This document shows positions 12,435-24,219 of a stretch of DNA of 64,000 nt, piece by piece; the first letter of the stretch is position 1, and each line of letters starts with the position of its first letter. Where the stretch lies: positions 373,927,663-373,991,662 of the forward strand of contig OY856186.1 in the NCBI GenBank assembly GCA_963693315.1, given 5' to 3'. The notes beneath the pieces were generated by a model that ran no database searches, was not told where the DNA came from, and worked only from the letters and a program-made list of their open reading frames with translations. The stretch is from Diogma glabrata (lineage: Eukaryota > Arthropoda > Insecta > Diptera > Cylindrotomidae). The position numbers and the translations under genes are program-made.

Positions 12435-13512
12435 TCCACCATAGCCCCAAAAAGAATGAGGGTTTTACTGTTTCAGCAAGCTGCCAACCAAAAATGGTCC
12501 AGTTTTTTTTCAGCGTAAACACTTGTTTTTTATTTCCCATGTGTTGTTTCCATTACAAAATAACTCTTAACACCCCCATCTCATATCAATAGTTTTTTAA
12601 ATATGTTATCGTCATTATATTTCACTAATTTAAATAACTTTAAAAAGAACAAGAATTTTTTGTTATCGTATTTCATTCGAATACGGGAAACATTTCAATA
12701 ATAATACAATAAATACTTATGATGGTGAGGAAACAAGAAATAAATTTCCACTTTTGGGTTTGGAAGATGATAATTTCTTTCGAATCTCTTTAAGATGTAA
12801 TAACAATAATCATAATCATAATCATAATCACAATAATAATAATAAAATTAAGATAGTTTTCTTCTCTATGTTTTTCGTATGACTATAATTTTACCTATTT
12901 AGTGTTTTCTAAACCAGCGTGACGAAATCCGAAAGATATAAAAAAATTTCATGTTGTAGTAATTGTTGAAAGAATATAAAGAAGAAAACTATCATGTAAT
13001 GATAAATGAATTTAATTGATAGTAGAAATGTTTGTTGACTGTCAAGGACAGTGATTGTATCAATCAATCAAAAAATTAATGTTTAGTTATTTTCAAATGA
13101 ACGTTGAATAGTTGTAAACATATTTATCTAAGTGAAATTAATAGTTTTGATTGTTGATTTGGGAAATAATTGTTTCGAACGTGTTAAGGTGTAAATCGGT
13201 AGAGTTATTTGTTAGACTAAGTACATAGTTGAGAAAACATGATGTTGAAGAATTTAGAATCTCTGTGATAGATTTTTATTAATTTTGAATTTTACAGATT
13301 TTTGAATCTGTAGAATAGATTTTGTTTTGTATGGAGGCGAACAAATCAATTTAAATAGAAGATATATTTAACGTAGGTGAAATGTCACATACGTTAACAT
13401 AATTTGATTCTATTAAATAAAAGTAATACACGTGTCTAAAATTTATCATTTTCAAATTAATTTTTGGAAGACGGCATTTGGTTATATATGACGTTTGAAT
13501 TAAAAGATGCAT
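12435..13512. other. AT-rich stretch with short ATA/CAT microsatellite
   Basis: No gene recognised. A short imperfect trinucleotide run ('ATAATCATAATCATAATC', then ATA units) lies at about 12799-12846. Confidence 0.5.
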
Positions 13513-13676
13513 TTATTCCATGGCAAGATGATTTAGTCCGTTTCTTTTTTGCGTTTTTGCTCCATGTAGGAGTGATGCCGAGCTCACCAACTTTGCATAT
13601 TTACCACGGTTATTAGCAACGGTAGCATAGTTATCATGACAATCGATTTGTCCTCGACTTCGTGGTCGTCCACTTC
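13513..13676 (-). CDS. Candidate terminal coding exon, product unknown
   Basis: On the minus strand a possible acceptor 'CTACTCCAG' precedes 13676. A 164-bp frame then ends at TAA (13513-13515). It would encode about 54 residues of balanced, non-low-complexity composition: a Gly-Arg-Pro-Arg-Ser-Arg-Gly start, a Cys-His-Asp-Asn-Tyr-Ala-Thr-Val segment, and a 'GKYAKLVSS' segment near the middle. Codon use and GC content stand out from the AT-rich surroundings. I do not recognise the family. The composition resembles a cytoplasmic tail, which is a guess. The polypyrimidine tract is poor, so the start is uncertain. A related exon candidate lies upstream at 14350-14502. Confidence 0.35.
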
Positions 13677-14349
13677 CTGGAGTAGGTACAAATTTATATT
13701 TTTTTAATCATTTAATTCTGTGAGCCGCACTGTAGAATATGGTCAAACAATACAATTTTGTTGGAGTGAAAACAATTTTTTATGCCAATACCCTCGAAAA
13801 GGTGCCTGTTTTAAATGTTTTATGGGGTCGTATACTCTCCATTTTGTAAATGTTTAAAGTAAATCAGAAATGTTACGTATGATATTGCACCAAAATACAG
13901 ACAAATGCAGAATCTAAAACGCTCCTTATATCACGCCTTTACTTCGTCCTTTTAAAACCAGTAACTTTGAATGTTTTGTACAATTATCAATGAAGTGAAG
14001 TGAGTTTATAAAAATATATAAATAGAATGACGAAAAAGTACTAATTTTCTTCTATTGCAAATGGAATGAATGAAAATAAAAATATAACTTACTCCAAAGG
14101 AGTGAAATTGAAACAATAAAAATATTATTCTTACGAGGAAGAACGATATTGAATTATGAAAATGTTTGTTTGTGAATACTATTTTAAGGAGTGATATAAG
14201 TACTTGAATAAAATAAAATTGTAAACTCTGAACAAATGTGATTTGCCAGTCTATGCAAGTGTTCAACGTCTCGTATAACTTGAGTTTGGTGTTAGTTGAC
14301 ACACACGGTGATCCAAGGAGAGGTTTAATTGAGTAAAAAGTTTAATTAC

Positions 14350-14502
14350 CTGCAGCGATTCACGTGATTCTGTAAGTATGCTGTTCTTTATGTCAAGCAT
14401 TGACCTCAAACATTTGAAGGATTCAATGCCAGGCATTCGTGCATCGTCGCAACCCAAATATTTTTTCTCACCATCTCTTGAAACATCCAAATGTTTGGTT
14501 TT
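14350..14502 (-). CDS. Candidate internal coding exon, product unknown
   Basis: The minus strand reads 'ATTATAAG|AAAACC' near 14502 as a possible acceptor, then an open frame of about 51 codons, then 'CTGCAG|GTAATT' as a donor at 14350. The frame has mixed charge and two Cys residues ('KKYLGCDDARMPG', then 'FKCLRSML'). It ends in an amphipathic stretch, and GC content is higher than around it. It is not a known transposon motif and I do not recognise it. With the candidate at 13513-13676 it could be the 3' end of one - strand gene, but the phases (0 here, 1 there) do not join directly, so a further exon would be needed. Confidence 0.3.
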
Positions 14503-14784
14503 CTTATAATTTATATATGTAGACCAAGAAGCGTATTCATGGCCTAGACACTAGACCAGTTCAATTGCGGATTGCTTTGAGATTTTGGGTTTTCGAACCA
14601 CCAAAGCATTCAGACCACATTTACAGCATTTATTTTTGTACTGAGATATGCAAACTCGTGAGAAAGCCGATTGGGTTGTGTGTAGTGAGGCTAACAAATT
14701 AGCCAAATGGTTAATTTAAAATACTTACAATGACATTATAATAAATGGCTGTTTCACTTCTTTATCTTCTTTTAAAGTTTGATC

Positions 14785-14925
14785 AAGAAAGACTAGTTGG
14801 TTTGAAATTATACACCAAGCAAATTTTTCCCTAATTTTGAACTAAAAACAATCCCAACGTTCCTTCATACCTTTACAAAAATGGAGGAACGTGGTGTATA
14901 ATTTCAAACCAATCAAACTTTCTTT
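14785..14925. mobile_element. Small TIR hairpin (about 140 bp)
   Basis: 'TTGGTTTGAAATTATACACCA' at the left pairs with its complement near 14893-14915. A second complementary pair around 'AACGTTCCT' lies inside. No coding capacity. Probably a MITE. Confidence 0.7.
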
Positions 14926-14962
14926 TAAAAGTGTCTGGAGAGGCTGATATCATAAATGTGTG

Positions 14963-15931
14963 TTTATGAGAAAACAACTATCAATTTTTTTCAGATTTTT
15001 TTACTCACACCATGGTCGTCAGTGGCGCTCATAAAATTCTATTTTTGCCTTTGCAACAAAGTTGTGAATTTCGTAGGAAAATGGGTGCGACTGAAAAATG
15101 AACGGAAAAATGTGATTTTGTTAGAACTTTGACCATAGATTACTTTAAATTTATTTATAAAATTTTTTGCGGTAGTTTTCACCCTTATTTGAAGGATTGA
15201 AAGCTTTAAACCGATATCAATTAGGTCCTTAAAGTAACTGAGTATACAAATCTGATGTCAGGTTTCCAAAAACAAAATGGCGGATTTAATATAACGGTCA
15301 ACTTTTCGAATGTCGCTAAATTTTGAAATTAAAAAAATACAAAACAAAAACATACAACCTGACTTCAGATTCGTATTCAGCGACTTTAAGGACCTAAAAG
15401 ATGTCGATTTAAAACTATTAACCTTTCAAACATGAGTGAATACTATCGCCAAAATTTTTAGAAATAAATGTATCGTAATCTATGGCAAAACCTCCGATAT
15501 CATAGCCATACCGATTCACGCCATTTGCAATAAACAATGAACATTGTCATATGCAAAAAATTGGATTAGTGTTTTTGATTAAATTTTTTTGAATTTGTTT
15601 TATATGGAGTTTTAGTTTTCCAGATGGCGTTATGGGCGTTATGGTGATTTTTTGAATTTTTTTACATTGAGTTTTATTTTCAAAATGGCGCAAAAGTTCA
15701 CGATTTTTTTTTCTGCTAAAAAATGAGTTAGGCTTCTATATCGGGGGTTTTGTCTATGGTCAAAATTCTAACAAAATCATATTTTTCTGCTCTTTTTTCA
15801 GTTCGCATCCATTTTCCTACAAAACTCACAAGTTTGTGGTTGAGACAAAAAATCGAATTTTGTGAGCGCCACTGCCGGATTTTTTGTGAGCAAAATATCT
15901 AAAAAAAATTTGTTAGTTGTTTTCTCATAAA
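14963..15931. mobile_element. Long fold-back element (about 970 bp)
   Basis: The outer arms 'TTTATGAGAAAACAACTA' (14963) and complement (15913-15931) pair. So do the blocks around 'GTGGCGCTCATAAAATTC' (15022) with 15860-15878, 'GGAAAATGGGTGCGACTGA' (15077) with 15800-15820, and 'TTAGGTCCTTAAAGT' (15220) with 15380-15395. Almost the whole element is an inverted duplication with a short asymmetric centre. No ORF of note. Confidence 0.75.
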
Positions 15932-16084
15932 GTATTACCTATTTCTATTTCTAAAGTTTAGGGAAAATTTTTTTACACAGTTGTCGGGAAATGCTCCATA
16001 TACATTCTTTTTATACATCTGAAATGTTTTACACAAGTTTTATTAAAATTGTAGGCTGGAGGTAAATAAAGACAATGCAAAAGT

Positions 16085-16400
16085 AAATCAAATTTGACTG
16101 GAAGTGATAAACCGGAATTTGGGACGCACCTGTATTAAATGTTTTTGTTCCAAGTTTCATCATATCGATCAACAGATGTAGAAATCATTAAAGTTTTAAA
16201 AAATAGGTGCTCCGGAAAATTGTTAGGAAGCAAATTGAAATTAGGTGCTTCGGAAATTGTTTTAGGAAGCATCCTCTCCCACACATTGTTTAATTTTGAA
16301 AAGAATCCACCATGCAGATATTCAAGACTCAAATTAGCCCGGTTCATATACCAAAGTTTCATCAAGACCCCATTTGATTGCGTCATCTACTCACTTACCG
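16085..16400 (+). repeat. Divergent family A copy
   Basis: 'CTGGAAGTGATAAACCGGAA' followed by 'CCAAGTTTCATCATATCGAT' and a 'GGTGCTCCGG' block reproduces the order of blocks in family A, with many substitutions and an internal partial duplication ('GGTGCT(C/T)CGGAAA' twice). This is an old copy. Confidence 0.55.
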
Positions 16401-16569
16401 ACATACACTTAGTTTTTGCTGTTTGGATTCAGAGATGTCAGATGGCGTAACCCATTGGTTAATCCCAATTACATAATTTTATTTGCATGGTTTTGAATAT
16501 GAAAATAGATCTAGTGGCTTTGTTCTTTTGAGCCTCCATGCAGAAGCAGTTACAGTCATAAGCTGACGT

Positions 16570-16905
16570 ATTTCAACATATACAGGTTTGCGAAGACGCG
16601 TGATGTGTTTAATTGTTGTGATGTTTTTTTTATTTCATCATTGACGAACTCTGGCTTTTGAACTTTATGGAGATCTTCGTTTCTAATGTACCATATGTTG
16701 CATTAACAATGCAACAAAGAACTTTGTTTTGAAACGGTTGAATAATTTTCGCGTTCGTCTTTTTACTGCAGTCCCATAGTAAGATACCATACGTCCACAC
16801 TGGTTTTAATATTTGACATACTCCTACAAGAATCTTTTTCAATGTGGAATAACTGTCATTATACTTGACTCGAAAGTGGCAGCTATCCAAATAAGAGCTC
16901 AAAAT
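16570..16905 (-). pseudogene. Jockey-clade LINE reverse transcriptase, C-terminal fragment
   Basis: The minus-strand frame 16630-16902 contains 'LKPVWTYGILLWDCS' followed by 'IIQPFQNKVL' and an Ile-Val-Asn-Ala segment. This is the well-known conserved region C-terminal to the RT palm in Jockey-type non-LTR retrotransposons. After the Asn-Ala-Thr-Tyr position the matching sequence (an 'RNEDLHK' segment, then a helix) continues in another frame, so a frameshift lies near 16690. The rest of the RT and the endonuclease are missing. It is an old 5'-truncated fragment with no host role. Confidence 0.78.
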
Positions 16906-17002
16906 TTTATAATACTGTTTGTGTAAATCCCTACCCCTAACCCCAAATCACTATATTTCTAATTTATACTTTAATTAAACCACAATGCCAAACATTATTC
17001 AG

Positions 17003-17229
17003 AGCTTGAGCGACATGAAGCGACACTGTTGAGCATACTCTTTTGGGCATACTCTTTAATCGTTTCATTAATAGTGTTACTGGTCCTGTGCATTTGCTTG
17101 ATGGTAAAATGGTTTTCTCTGAAACCAACTGATGCTAGGATACGAGGTTTCTACGTTCTATCTACGTTCTATATCGTTGGTGAACAAGTTAGTAAACAAG
17201 TGGAATGTGGCTTCTTGCCATTACCTTGA
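17003..17229 (+). CDS. Possible exon with one membrane segment, unknown
   Basis: After 'AAACATTATTCAG' (acceptor-like, ending 17002) a frame runs open for about 75 codons to a TGA at about 17227. It starts with a charged segment (Leu-Glu-Arg-His-Glu), then a clear 22-residue hydrophobic span ('SLIVSLIVLLVLCICLM'), then Lys-Trp and a basic region. That is the layout of a single-pass membrane protein. No convincing donor is visible, and family B sequence begins right after the stop. I do not recognise it, and chance cannot be excluded in AT-rich DNA. Confidence 0.2.
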
Positions 17230-17230
17230 T

Positions 17231-17930
<700 letters not shown>

Positions 17931-18385
17931 TCTAGATGAAAATGACCAAGCTCAAAAATGAAAACTTTTGCACATGTAGATACCAACTTATATCTATCCA
18001 AAACTTAAAAAACAAATTGTTTAAGTTCAGAGGTTGAGACCCTGCGGCTATTACAACGAAAACAAACGCAAACGGCCATGCTTTCATCATTTTCGAGTTT
18101 ATTTTGATTAAACTAATACTTGCTTTTAATTCAACTTTTCAACTATAACATCAGAAATTTTCAGCTTTCTAACCCTAGAAGTTCCAATGCAATTAACATT
18201 ATACTAACCATAATGCAAGCCACTAAAACGCTATATAATTACAAACAAATCCCAAAAATATCCCAATTAAATAAATTTTCTTTTGTTTTAGGTAGATTTT
18301 ATAAAATTTTTTTTGTTTTTATTTTTTTTTTCGCAAAACGTTAAAAAATTTGTTTTTAATGTTTGTTGTTGTTGTTTTGAAGATT
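17931..18385. other. Stretch without recognised feature
   Basis: No gene recognised. It separates the divergent 328-bp unit from family C copy 1. A short GTT run lies at about 18362-18376. Confidence 0.4.
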
Positions 18386-18524
18386 ACTTCGGTCTGAAAG
18401 ACCTAAGTATTACATTCATGAGCTCAAAGTGAAATTCTTACCCCCACTTTTTTTGACATTTCTCGACGTTTTAGGACCTCCTGATTCTAAAAAAGCAAAA
18501 AAAAAAAAAATGTATGTCTGTCTG

Positions 18525-18553
18525 TCGGCCGGCCGGCTGGCCGGCCGGCCGTC
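18525..18553. other. GC-only palindromic patch in family C head
   Basis: A run of GGCC/CCGG units is self-complementary and strikingly GC-rich in an AT-rich region. The corresponding place in copies 2 (about 20492) and 3 (about 22005) has only short 'CCGTCCGTC'-like remnants, so the patch expanded in this copy. Confidence 0.8.
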
Positions 18554-18819
18554 ATTACCTACGCTGCAGGGAAAACCACTGGAGGGATTTCAAAAATTTT
18601 TTTTTCTAAAAATAGGTATACTCAAGGGACAGGTCCGAAAGGACGCTGTGTTCGATAACTGTACCGGAAGTGTGTCAAAAAAATCATTATGTGTGTCAAA
18701 ACAAGGAAATTTGCATATTTTTGGCTTAAAAAACGTTCATTTTAAGTGATTACGAGTAGGAACATTGAATTTGGAGAAATCTTGATGGTCGGGATTGGTA
18801 TGTGAGATCAAAAACTAGA

Positions 18820-19320
18820 TTATTGCATTATAAGTTTGTCAAAAAAAAGTTGTCAAGTGTGTCAAAAGAAAGATTTTTATTTATTTTTTTACCTAATTTT
18901 TTGGAAAAAAAATATAAAATTAATTGTTTGTTTGAAATGAAGTTTTATTATTATTATTGAGAGTTATGGCATTATAAGTTTGTCAAAAAAGTGTTGTCAA
19001 GTGTGTCAAAAGAAAGATTTTTATTTTTTTTTACCCAATTTTTTGGAAATAAAAGTGTTTGTTTAAAATGAAATTTTATTATTATTATTGAGAATTATGG
19101 CATTATAAGTTTGTCAAAAAATGTTGTCAAGTGTGTCAAAAGAAAGGTTTTTATTTATTTTTTACCCAATTTTTTTAGAAAAAAATAAAATTAATAGTTC
19201 GTATGACATGATATTTTATTATTATTATAGAGAATTATGGCATTATAAGTTTGTCAAAAAATAATGTCAAGTGTGTCAAAAAATGATTTCATTTAATTTT
19301 TTAGCCAATATTTTGGGAAA
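18820..19320 (+). repeat. About 135-bp tandem units inside family C copy 1
   Basis: Four units, each with 'GCATTATAAGTTTGTCAAAA', 'GTCAAGTGTGTCAAAA', a T-rich 'TTACCCAATTTTTTGG' and 'TTATTATTATTGAGA'. The number varies between copies: about 2 in copy 2, about 4 in copy 3 and more in copy 5. Confidence 0.8.
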
Positions 19321-20010
19321 AAAAATGTAGCTGTTTTTATGACGTAAATGTAATCTAAAATGAAATTGGACATGGAAATTTTTGAATTTGTTGTAGTTTT
19401 TGAAATATTTTTGGAATGTTGAAAAAGTTTGTATTTTTGATTTTGTAATAATTTTTGCAATATTTTTAGAATTTCGGCAAAAGTTTTAATTTTTGATTTT
19501 GTAAGAATTTTTGAAATATTTTTAGAATTTTGAAAAATTTTTAATCTTTGATATTATTATAATTTTTGGAATTTTGAAAAAAGTTTTAATTTTTGATTTT
19601 GTAATAATTTTTGCAATATTTTTAGAATTTTGGAAAAGTTCGAATTTTTAAGAATTTTTGGCATATCATCAGAATTTAGAAAAAGTTTAAATATTTGATT
19701 TCATTCTAATTTTTAGAATTTTTTTGGAATTTTGAAAAAGTTTGATTTTATTTAATTTAACAATATTTTTGGAATTTTGATTACAATTATCCGGCAACGT
19801 ATTGATGTTTCGTGTTAGTTTTGTAATAAATTTTTAAACAGAGTCTATCTCTGAATACTTGTACTTTAACAAAGAGTTATGTTTGATATTCATCGCTGCC
19901 CAAAACTAAAAACCATGTCCTCATAAAAGTTTTGTTGCCGAAAACTATATCAAAATCCTTAACTCAGACCGAAGTCTTGATATCTCAGAGCTTGAGATTT
20001 CAGCCCCTCC

Positions 20011-20364
20011 ATATTTTATTATTGAATTAGGGAATAGTTTCTTTGGAATATTTGGAAGGGGTTTAGTTGAAATAAATTTATGTATATTGATTACATATTT
20101 ACAATTGATAGATATTTGTATTATATTTAAGGTGTAAAAGTTGTTTGATGTTGTTGTTGATTATAAATTATAGTATGGCAGTTGTGATGTAGTTAGAACG
20201 TTAATCCACCAAAGGATTTAATTTGTTATTAAGGAGTTTTAACCAAATTAAACAAAACTATTTGAAATTGCATTGACAAAGTAGTTTCCGTTTGTGTATT
20301 TAGTTTGGTTGGTTTGATAAATTTTTTGGATTATTCTGTTTCTAGTTTGGATTGACTGTTTCTA
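20011..20364. other. Spacer between family C copies
   Basis: AT-rich, no gene recognised. Confidence 0.4.
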
Positions 20365-21745
20365 GGTCTGAAAGACCTAAGTATTACATTCATGAGCCAA
20401 AAGTGAAATTCTTACCTCCACTTTTTTGGCATTTCTCGACGTTTTAGGATCTACTGATTCTAAAAAAGCAAAAAAAAAAATGTATGTCTGTCCGCCGTCG
20501 TTACCTACGCTGCAGGGAAAACCGCTGGAGGGATTTCAAAATTTTTTTTTCTAAAAATAGGTATACTCAAGGGACAAGTCCGAAAGGACGCTGTGTTCGA
20601 TAACTGTACCGGAAGTGTGTCAAAAAAATCATTATGTGTGTCAAAAACAGCAAAATTCCATATTTTTGGCTTAAAAACGTTCATTTTAACTGATTACGAG
20701 TAGGAACATTGAATTTGGAGAAATCTTGATGTTAGGGATTGGTATGTGAGATCAAGAACTAGATGATTGCATTTTAAGTTTGTCAAAAAAATGTTGTCAA
20801 GTGTGTCAAAAAAAAAAGATTTTTATTTATATTTTTACCCAATTTTTTGGAAAAAAATAAAATTAATTATATGTTTGAAATGAATTTTATTTTATTATTA
20901 TTGAGAATTATGGCATTATAAGTTTGTCAAAAAAATAATGTCAAGTGTGTCAAAAAATGATTTCATTTATTTTTTTAGCCAATTTGTTGGGTAAAAAATG
21001 TAGCTGTTTTTATGACGTAAATGTTATTGAAAATGAAATTGGACATGGAAATTTTTGAATTTGTTATAGTTTTTAACATATTTTTGGAATTTTGAAAAAG
21101 TTTGTATTTTTTATTTTGTAATTATTTTTGCAATATTTTTAGAATTTTGGAAAAATTTTAATTTTTGATTTTGTAAGAATTTTTGGAATATTTTTAGAAT
21201 TTTGAAAATTTTTAAATTTTTGATTTTATTATAATTTTAAAAAATTTTAAATTTTTGATTTTATTATAATTTTTGGAATTTTGAAAAAAGTTTCAATTTT
21301 TGAAATTGTTATAATTTCTGCAATATTTTTAGAATTTTGGAAATGGCTTGAATTTTTAAGAGTTTTTGGAATATTATTGGAATTTAGAAAAGTAAAAGTT
21401 TAAATATTTGATTTTATTCTAATATTTGGTTTTTGATTTTGTTATAATTTTTGCAAAATTTTTAGAATTTTTGAAAAAGATTTTAATCTTTGATTTTGTA
21501 ATAATTTTTGGAATATTTTTAGAATTTTAAAAAATTTTGAATTTTTCATTTTATTTAATTTTTACAATATTTTTTGATATTGTAATAATTTTAGCAATAT
21601 TTTTAGAATTTTGGAAAATGTTTGAATTTTTGATTTTGTCATAATTTTTGCAATTAATTTTATTTTTTTCCAAAAAATTGGGTCAAAATCTTTGTTTTGA
21701 CACACTTGACAACATTTTTTTGACAACAAAAACTTTTTCTTACAT
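20365..21745 (+). repeat. Repeat family C, copy 2 (tail replaced by inverted segment)
   Basis: The head module (from 'GGTCTGAAAGACC') and both tandem sections match copy 1. The tail module is missing. Instead, about 21650-21745 is the reverse complement of the 135-bp unit ('TTTTGACACACTTGACAACA'), so the copy ends in a fold-back. Confidence 0.7.
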
Positions 21746-21862
21746 CAATATTATATCGCTTATAAAACAAAAATTGCTTATAAACAAAAAATTGCTTATA
21801 AATTGCTTATAATATATTTAAAATTCAAACATTTTTTTTTCAAAATTGTGTTCAATTTCATT

Positions 21863-23420
21863 ACTTCGGTCTAAAAGGCCTAAGTATTACATTCATGAGC
21901 TCGAAGTGAAATTCTTACCCCCCCTTTTTTTGGCATTTCTCGACGTTTTAGGACCTACTGATTGTAAAAAAGCCAAAAAAAAATGTATGTCTGCCTGTAG
22001 GCCGTCCGTCCGTCATTACCTACGCTGCAGAGAAAACGGCTGGAGAAATTTCAAAAATTTTTTTTCTAAAAACAGGTATTCACAAGGGACAGGTCTGAAA
22101 GGACGCTGTGTTCGATAACTGTACAGGAAGTGTGTCAAAAAATCATTATGTGTGTCAAAAATAGCAAATTTTCATATTTTTCGCTTAAAAAACGTTCATT
22201 TTAAGTGATTACAAGTAGGAACATTAAATTTGGAGAAATCTTGATGGTCGGGATTGGTATGTGAGATCAAAAACTAGATTATTGCATTATAAGTTTGTCA
22301 AAAAAATGTTGTCAAGTGTGTCAAAAGAAAGATTTTTATTTATTTTTTTACCCAATTTTTTGGAAAAAAATAAAATTGTTTGTTTGAAATAAAATTTTAT
22401 TATTATTATTGAGAATTATGGCATTATAAGTTTGTGTAAAAAATTTTGTCAAGGGTGTCAAAAAATTTTTATTTATTTTTTTACCCAATTTTTTGGAAAA
22501 AAATAAAATTGTTTGTTTGAAATGAAATTTTATTATTATTATTGAGAATTATGCATTATAAGTTTGTCAGAAAATGTTGTCAAGTGTGTCAAAAGAAAGG
22601 TTTTTGTTTATTTTTTTAGAAAAAAATAAAATTAATAGTTTGCATGACATGATATTTTATTATTATTATAGAGAATTATGGCATTATATGTTTGTCAAAA
22701 AATAATGTCAAGTGTGTCAAAAAATGATTTCATTTATTTTTTTATCCAATTTTTTGGACAAAAATGTAGCTGTTTTTATGACGTAAACGTAATTTAAAAT
22801 GAAATTGGACATGGAAATTTTTGAATTTGTTATAGTTTTTGAAATATTTTTGGAATTTTGAAAAAGTTTGTATTTTTGATTTTGTAATAATTTTTGCAAT
22901 ATTTTTAGAATTTCGGCAAAAGTTTTAATTTTTGATTTTGTAAGAATTTTTGGAATATTTTTAGAATTTTTAAAAATTTTTAATTTTTGATTTTATTATA
23001 ATTTTTGGAATTTTGAAAAAATTTTCAATTTTCGATTTTGTAATAATTTTTGCAATATTTTTAGAATTTTGGAAAAAGTTTGAATTTTTAAGAATTTTTG
23101 AAATATTATTGGAATTTAGAAAAAATTTAAATAATTGATTTTATTCTAATTTTTGGAATATCTTTGGCATTTTGAAAAAGATTGATTTTATTTAATTTTA
23201 CAATACTTTTGGACTTTTGATTATAATTTTCCGGCAACGTATTGATGTTTCGTGTTAGTTTTGTAATAAATTTTTAAACAGAGATAAAATACATGTACTT
23301 TAACAAAGAGTTATGTTTGATATATATCGCTGCCCAAAACTAAAAACCATGTCCCCATAAAAGTTTTTTACCGAAAACTATATAAAAATCATCTCAGAGC
23401 TGGGAGATTTCAGCCCCTCC
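21863..23420 (+). repeat. Repeat family C, full copy 3
   Basis: Head ('ACTTCGGTCTAAAAGGCC'), about four 135-bp units (22285-22760), degenerate 60-bp section, and tail with 'CCGGCAACGTATTGATGTTT' and terminal 'CAGCCCCTCC'. Part of the tail ('CTTAACTCAGACCGAAGTC') is deleted relative to copy 1. Confidence 0.75.
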
Positions 23421-23424
23421 ATAT

Positions 23425-23560
23425 TTTTTTATTTAAACTAATCTGACATATTCAATTCTTTTTGTACACAAAGCTGTCTGGTCCCGAAATCTACCTATTT
23501 CTAGCGGATTTATGTGCCGCTTGGACTTATTTTGTTTTCAAATGTAACCTACTGATATAT
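23425..23560 (+). repeat. Family B 3' block fragment
   Basis: 'TTAAACTAATCTGACATATT', then 'CGAAATCTACCTATTTCTA' and 'GTGCCGCTTGGACTT', matches 10875-10980 of the long family B copy in the same orientation. The terminal block is missing. Confidence 0.65.
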
Positions 23561-24211
23561 CAATATTTAGTTTCATTGTTAAATTTCTGCATCAGAATTT
23601 GATGTGTTGATCTTTCAGACATCATTGTTAAGAGTAACTTTGTGCTCTTATCAATTACATTGGTATTTTGCGGTTGACTGGCGCTTGATGACACATGCTC
23701 AGGGGAAACTCCAACCTTCCTCTTTTTACTTTTCTTGTTTGGTCTACTCTTTTTCAAAATTCGATTTTTGTTTTTTTTTCTTTCCAGATAATCCGTTGTT
23801 TCCGATTCACTTGCTTCTTGACTCAATTTAAAGTCTTGTTTTTTTTTCAAAACAGCAATTTCATTGCTTGGCTTGGATTTGTCTCCACCATTATGCTTAG
23901 TTTCTGTCTTAACTCTAGATTTTGACTGATATAACTGTAGTTGGGGCACATTTCGTTGATTTTATCAATCGACCTAAGTTGCTTGATTTCGACAACTGGG
24001 AGCCTTTTTTCGCGCTCTCTGGTGCCAACAGGACTGGGTTTCTGGTTCTCTGCACTGTAACGTTTGAACCCTGTGGATCGCTCATGGATGGTTGATAGCG
24101 AGGTTTGTTCCCCGTACTACGTTTTATTATAACCTGCCGCTTAGCGGAAAAACTATGAGTTTCGGCAGCCTCTAACACGGTGAACAAACGTTGTTTTGTG
24201 CCGCTCCTGCA
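23560..24211 (-). pseudogene. Degenerate coding sequence, basic protein C-terminus, unknown
   Basis: Two overlapping minus-strand frames read one after the other: 23915-24187 (extended upstream in the same frame to the hAT element), then 23560-23949, which ends in a stop at 23560. A frameshift near 23930 joins them. The second part has a dense basic stretch, including 'KKSRPNKKSKKRK', that looks like a nuclear localisation signal, followed by Ser/Gln-rich sequence. The upstream continuation lies beyond the hAT element (25309-25554). Composition is clearly coding-like. I do not recognise the protein. It is broken by the frameshift, by the hAT insertion and by a stop upstream. Confidence 0.5.
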
Positions 24212-24219
24212 ATGAATAC
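24212..24219. repeat. 8-bp target site duplication, left
   Basis: 'ATGAATAC', repeated exactly at 25301-25308 on the other side of the element. Confidence 0.92.

Larger units (their letters stand above)
18386..20010 (+). repeat. Repeat family C, full copy 1
   Basis: The head module begins 'ACTTCGGTCTGAAAGACC', a small stem-loop. Then come 'TATTACATTCATGAGC', 'TTACCTACGCTGCAGGGAAA' and 'GTACCGGAAGTGTGTCAAAA'. A first tandem section (about 135-bp units with 'TTGTCAAGTGTGTCAAAA', about 18820-19320) is followed by a second, highly degenerate section of about 60-bp units ('ATTTTTAGAATTTTGGAAAA', 19370-19780). The tail module starts 'CCGGCAACGTATTGATGTTT' and ends 'CAGACCGAAGTCTTGATATC...CAGCCCCTCC'. 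Head and tail carry complementary 'ACTTCGGTCTGA/TCAGACCGAAGT'. No protein motif. It is probably a non-autonomous mobile element; class unknown. Confidence 0.75.

Noticed and set aside
18429..18749. 106-codon open frame in family C head
   Set aside because: The frame is not preserved in copies 2 and 3 and contains the AAAA and GGCC slippage tracts; it is an accident of the repeat.
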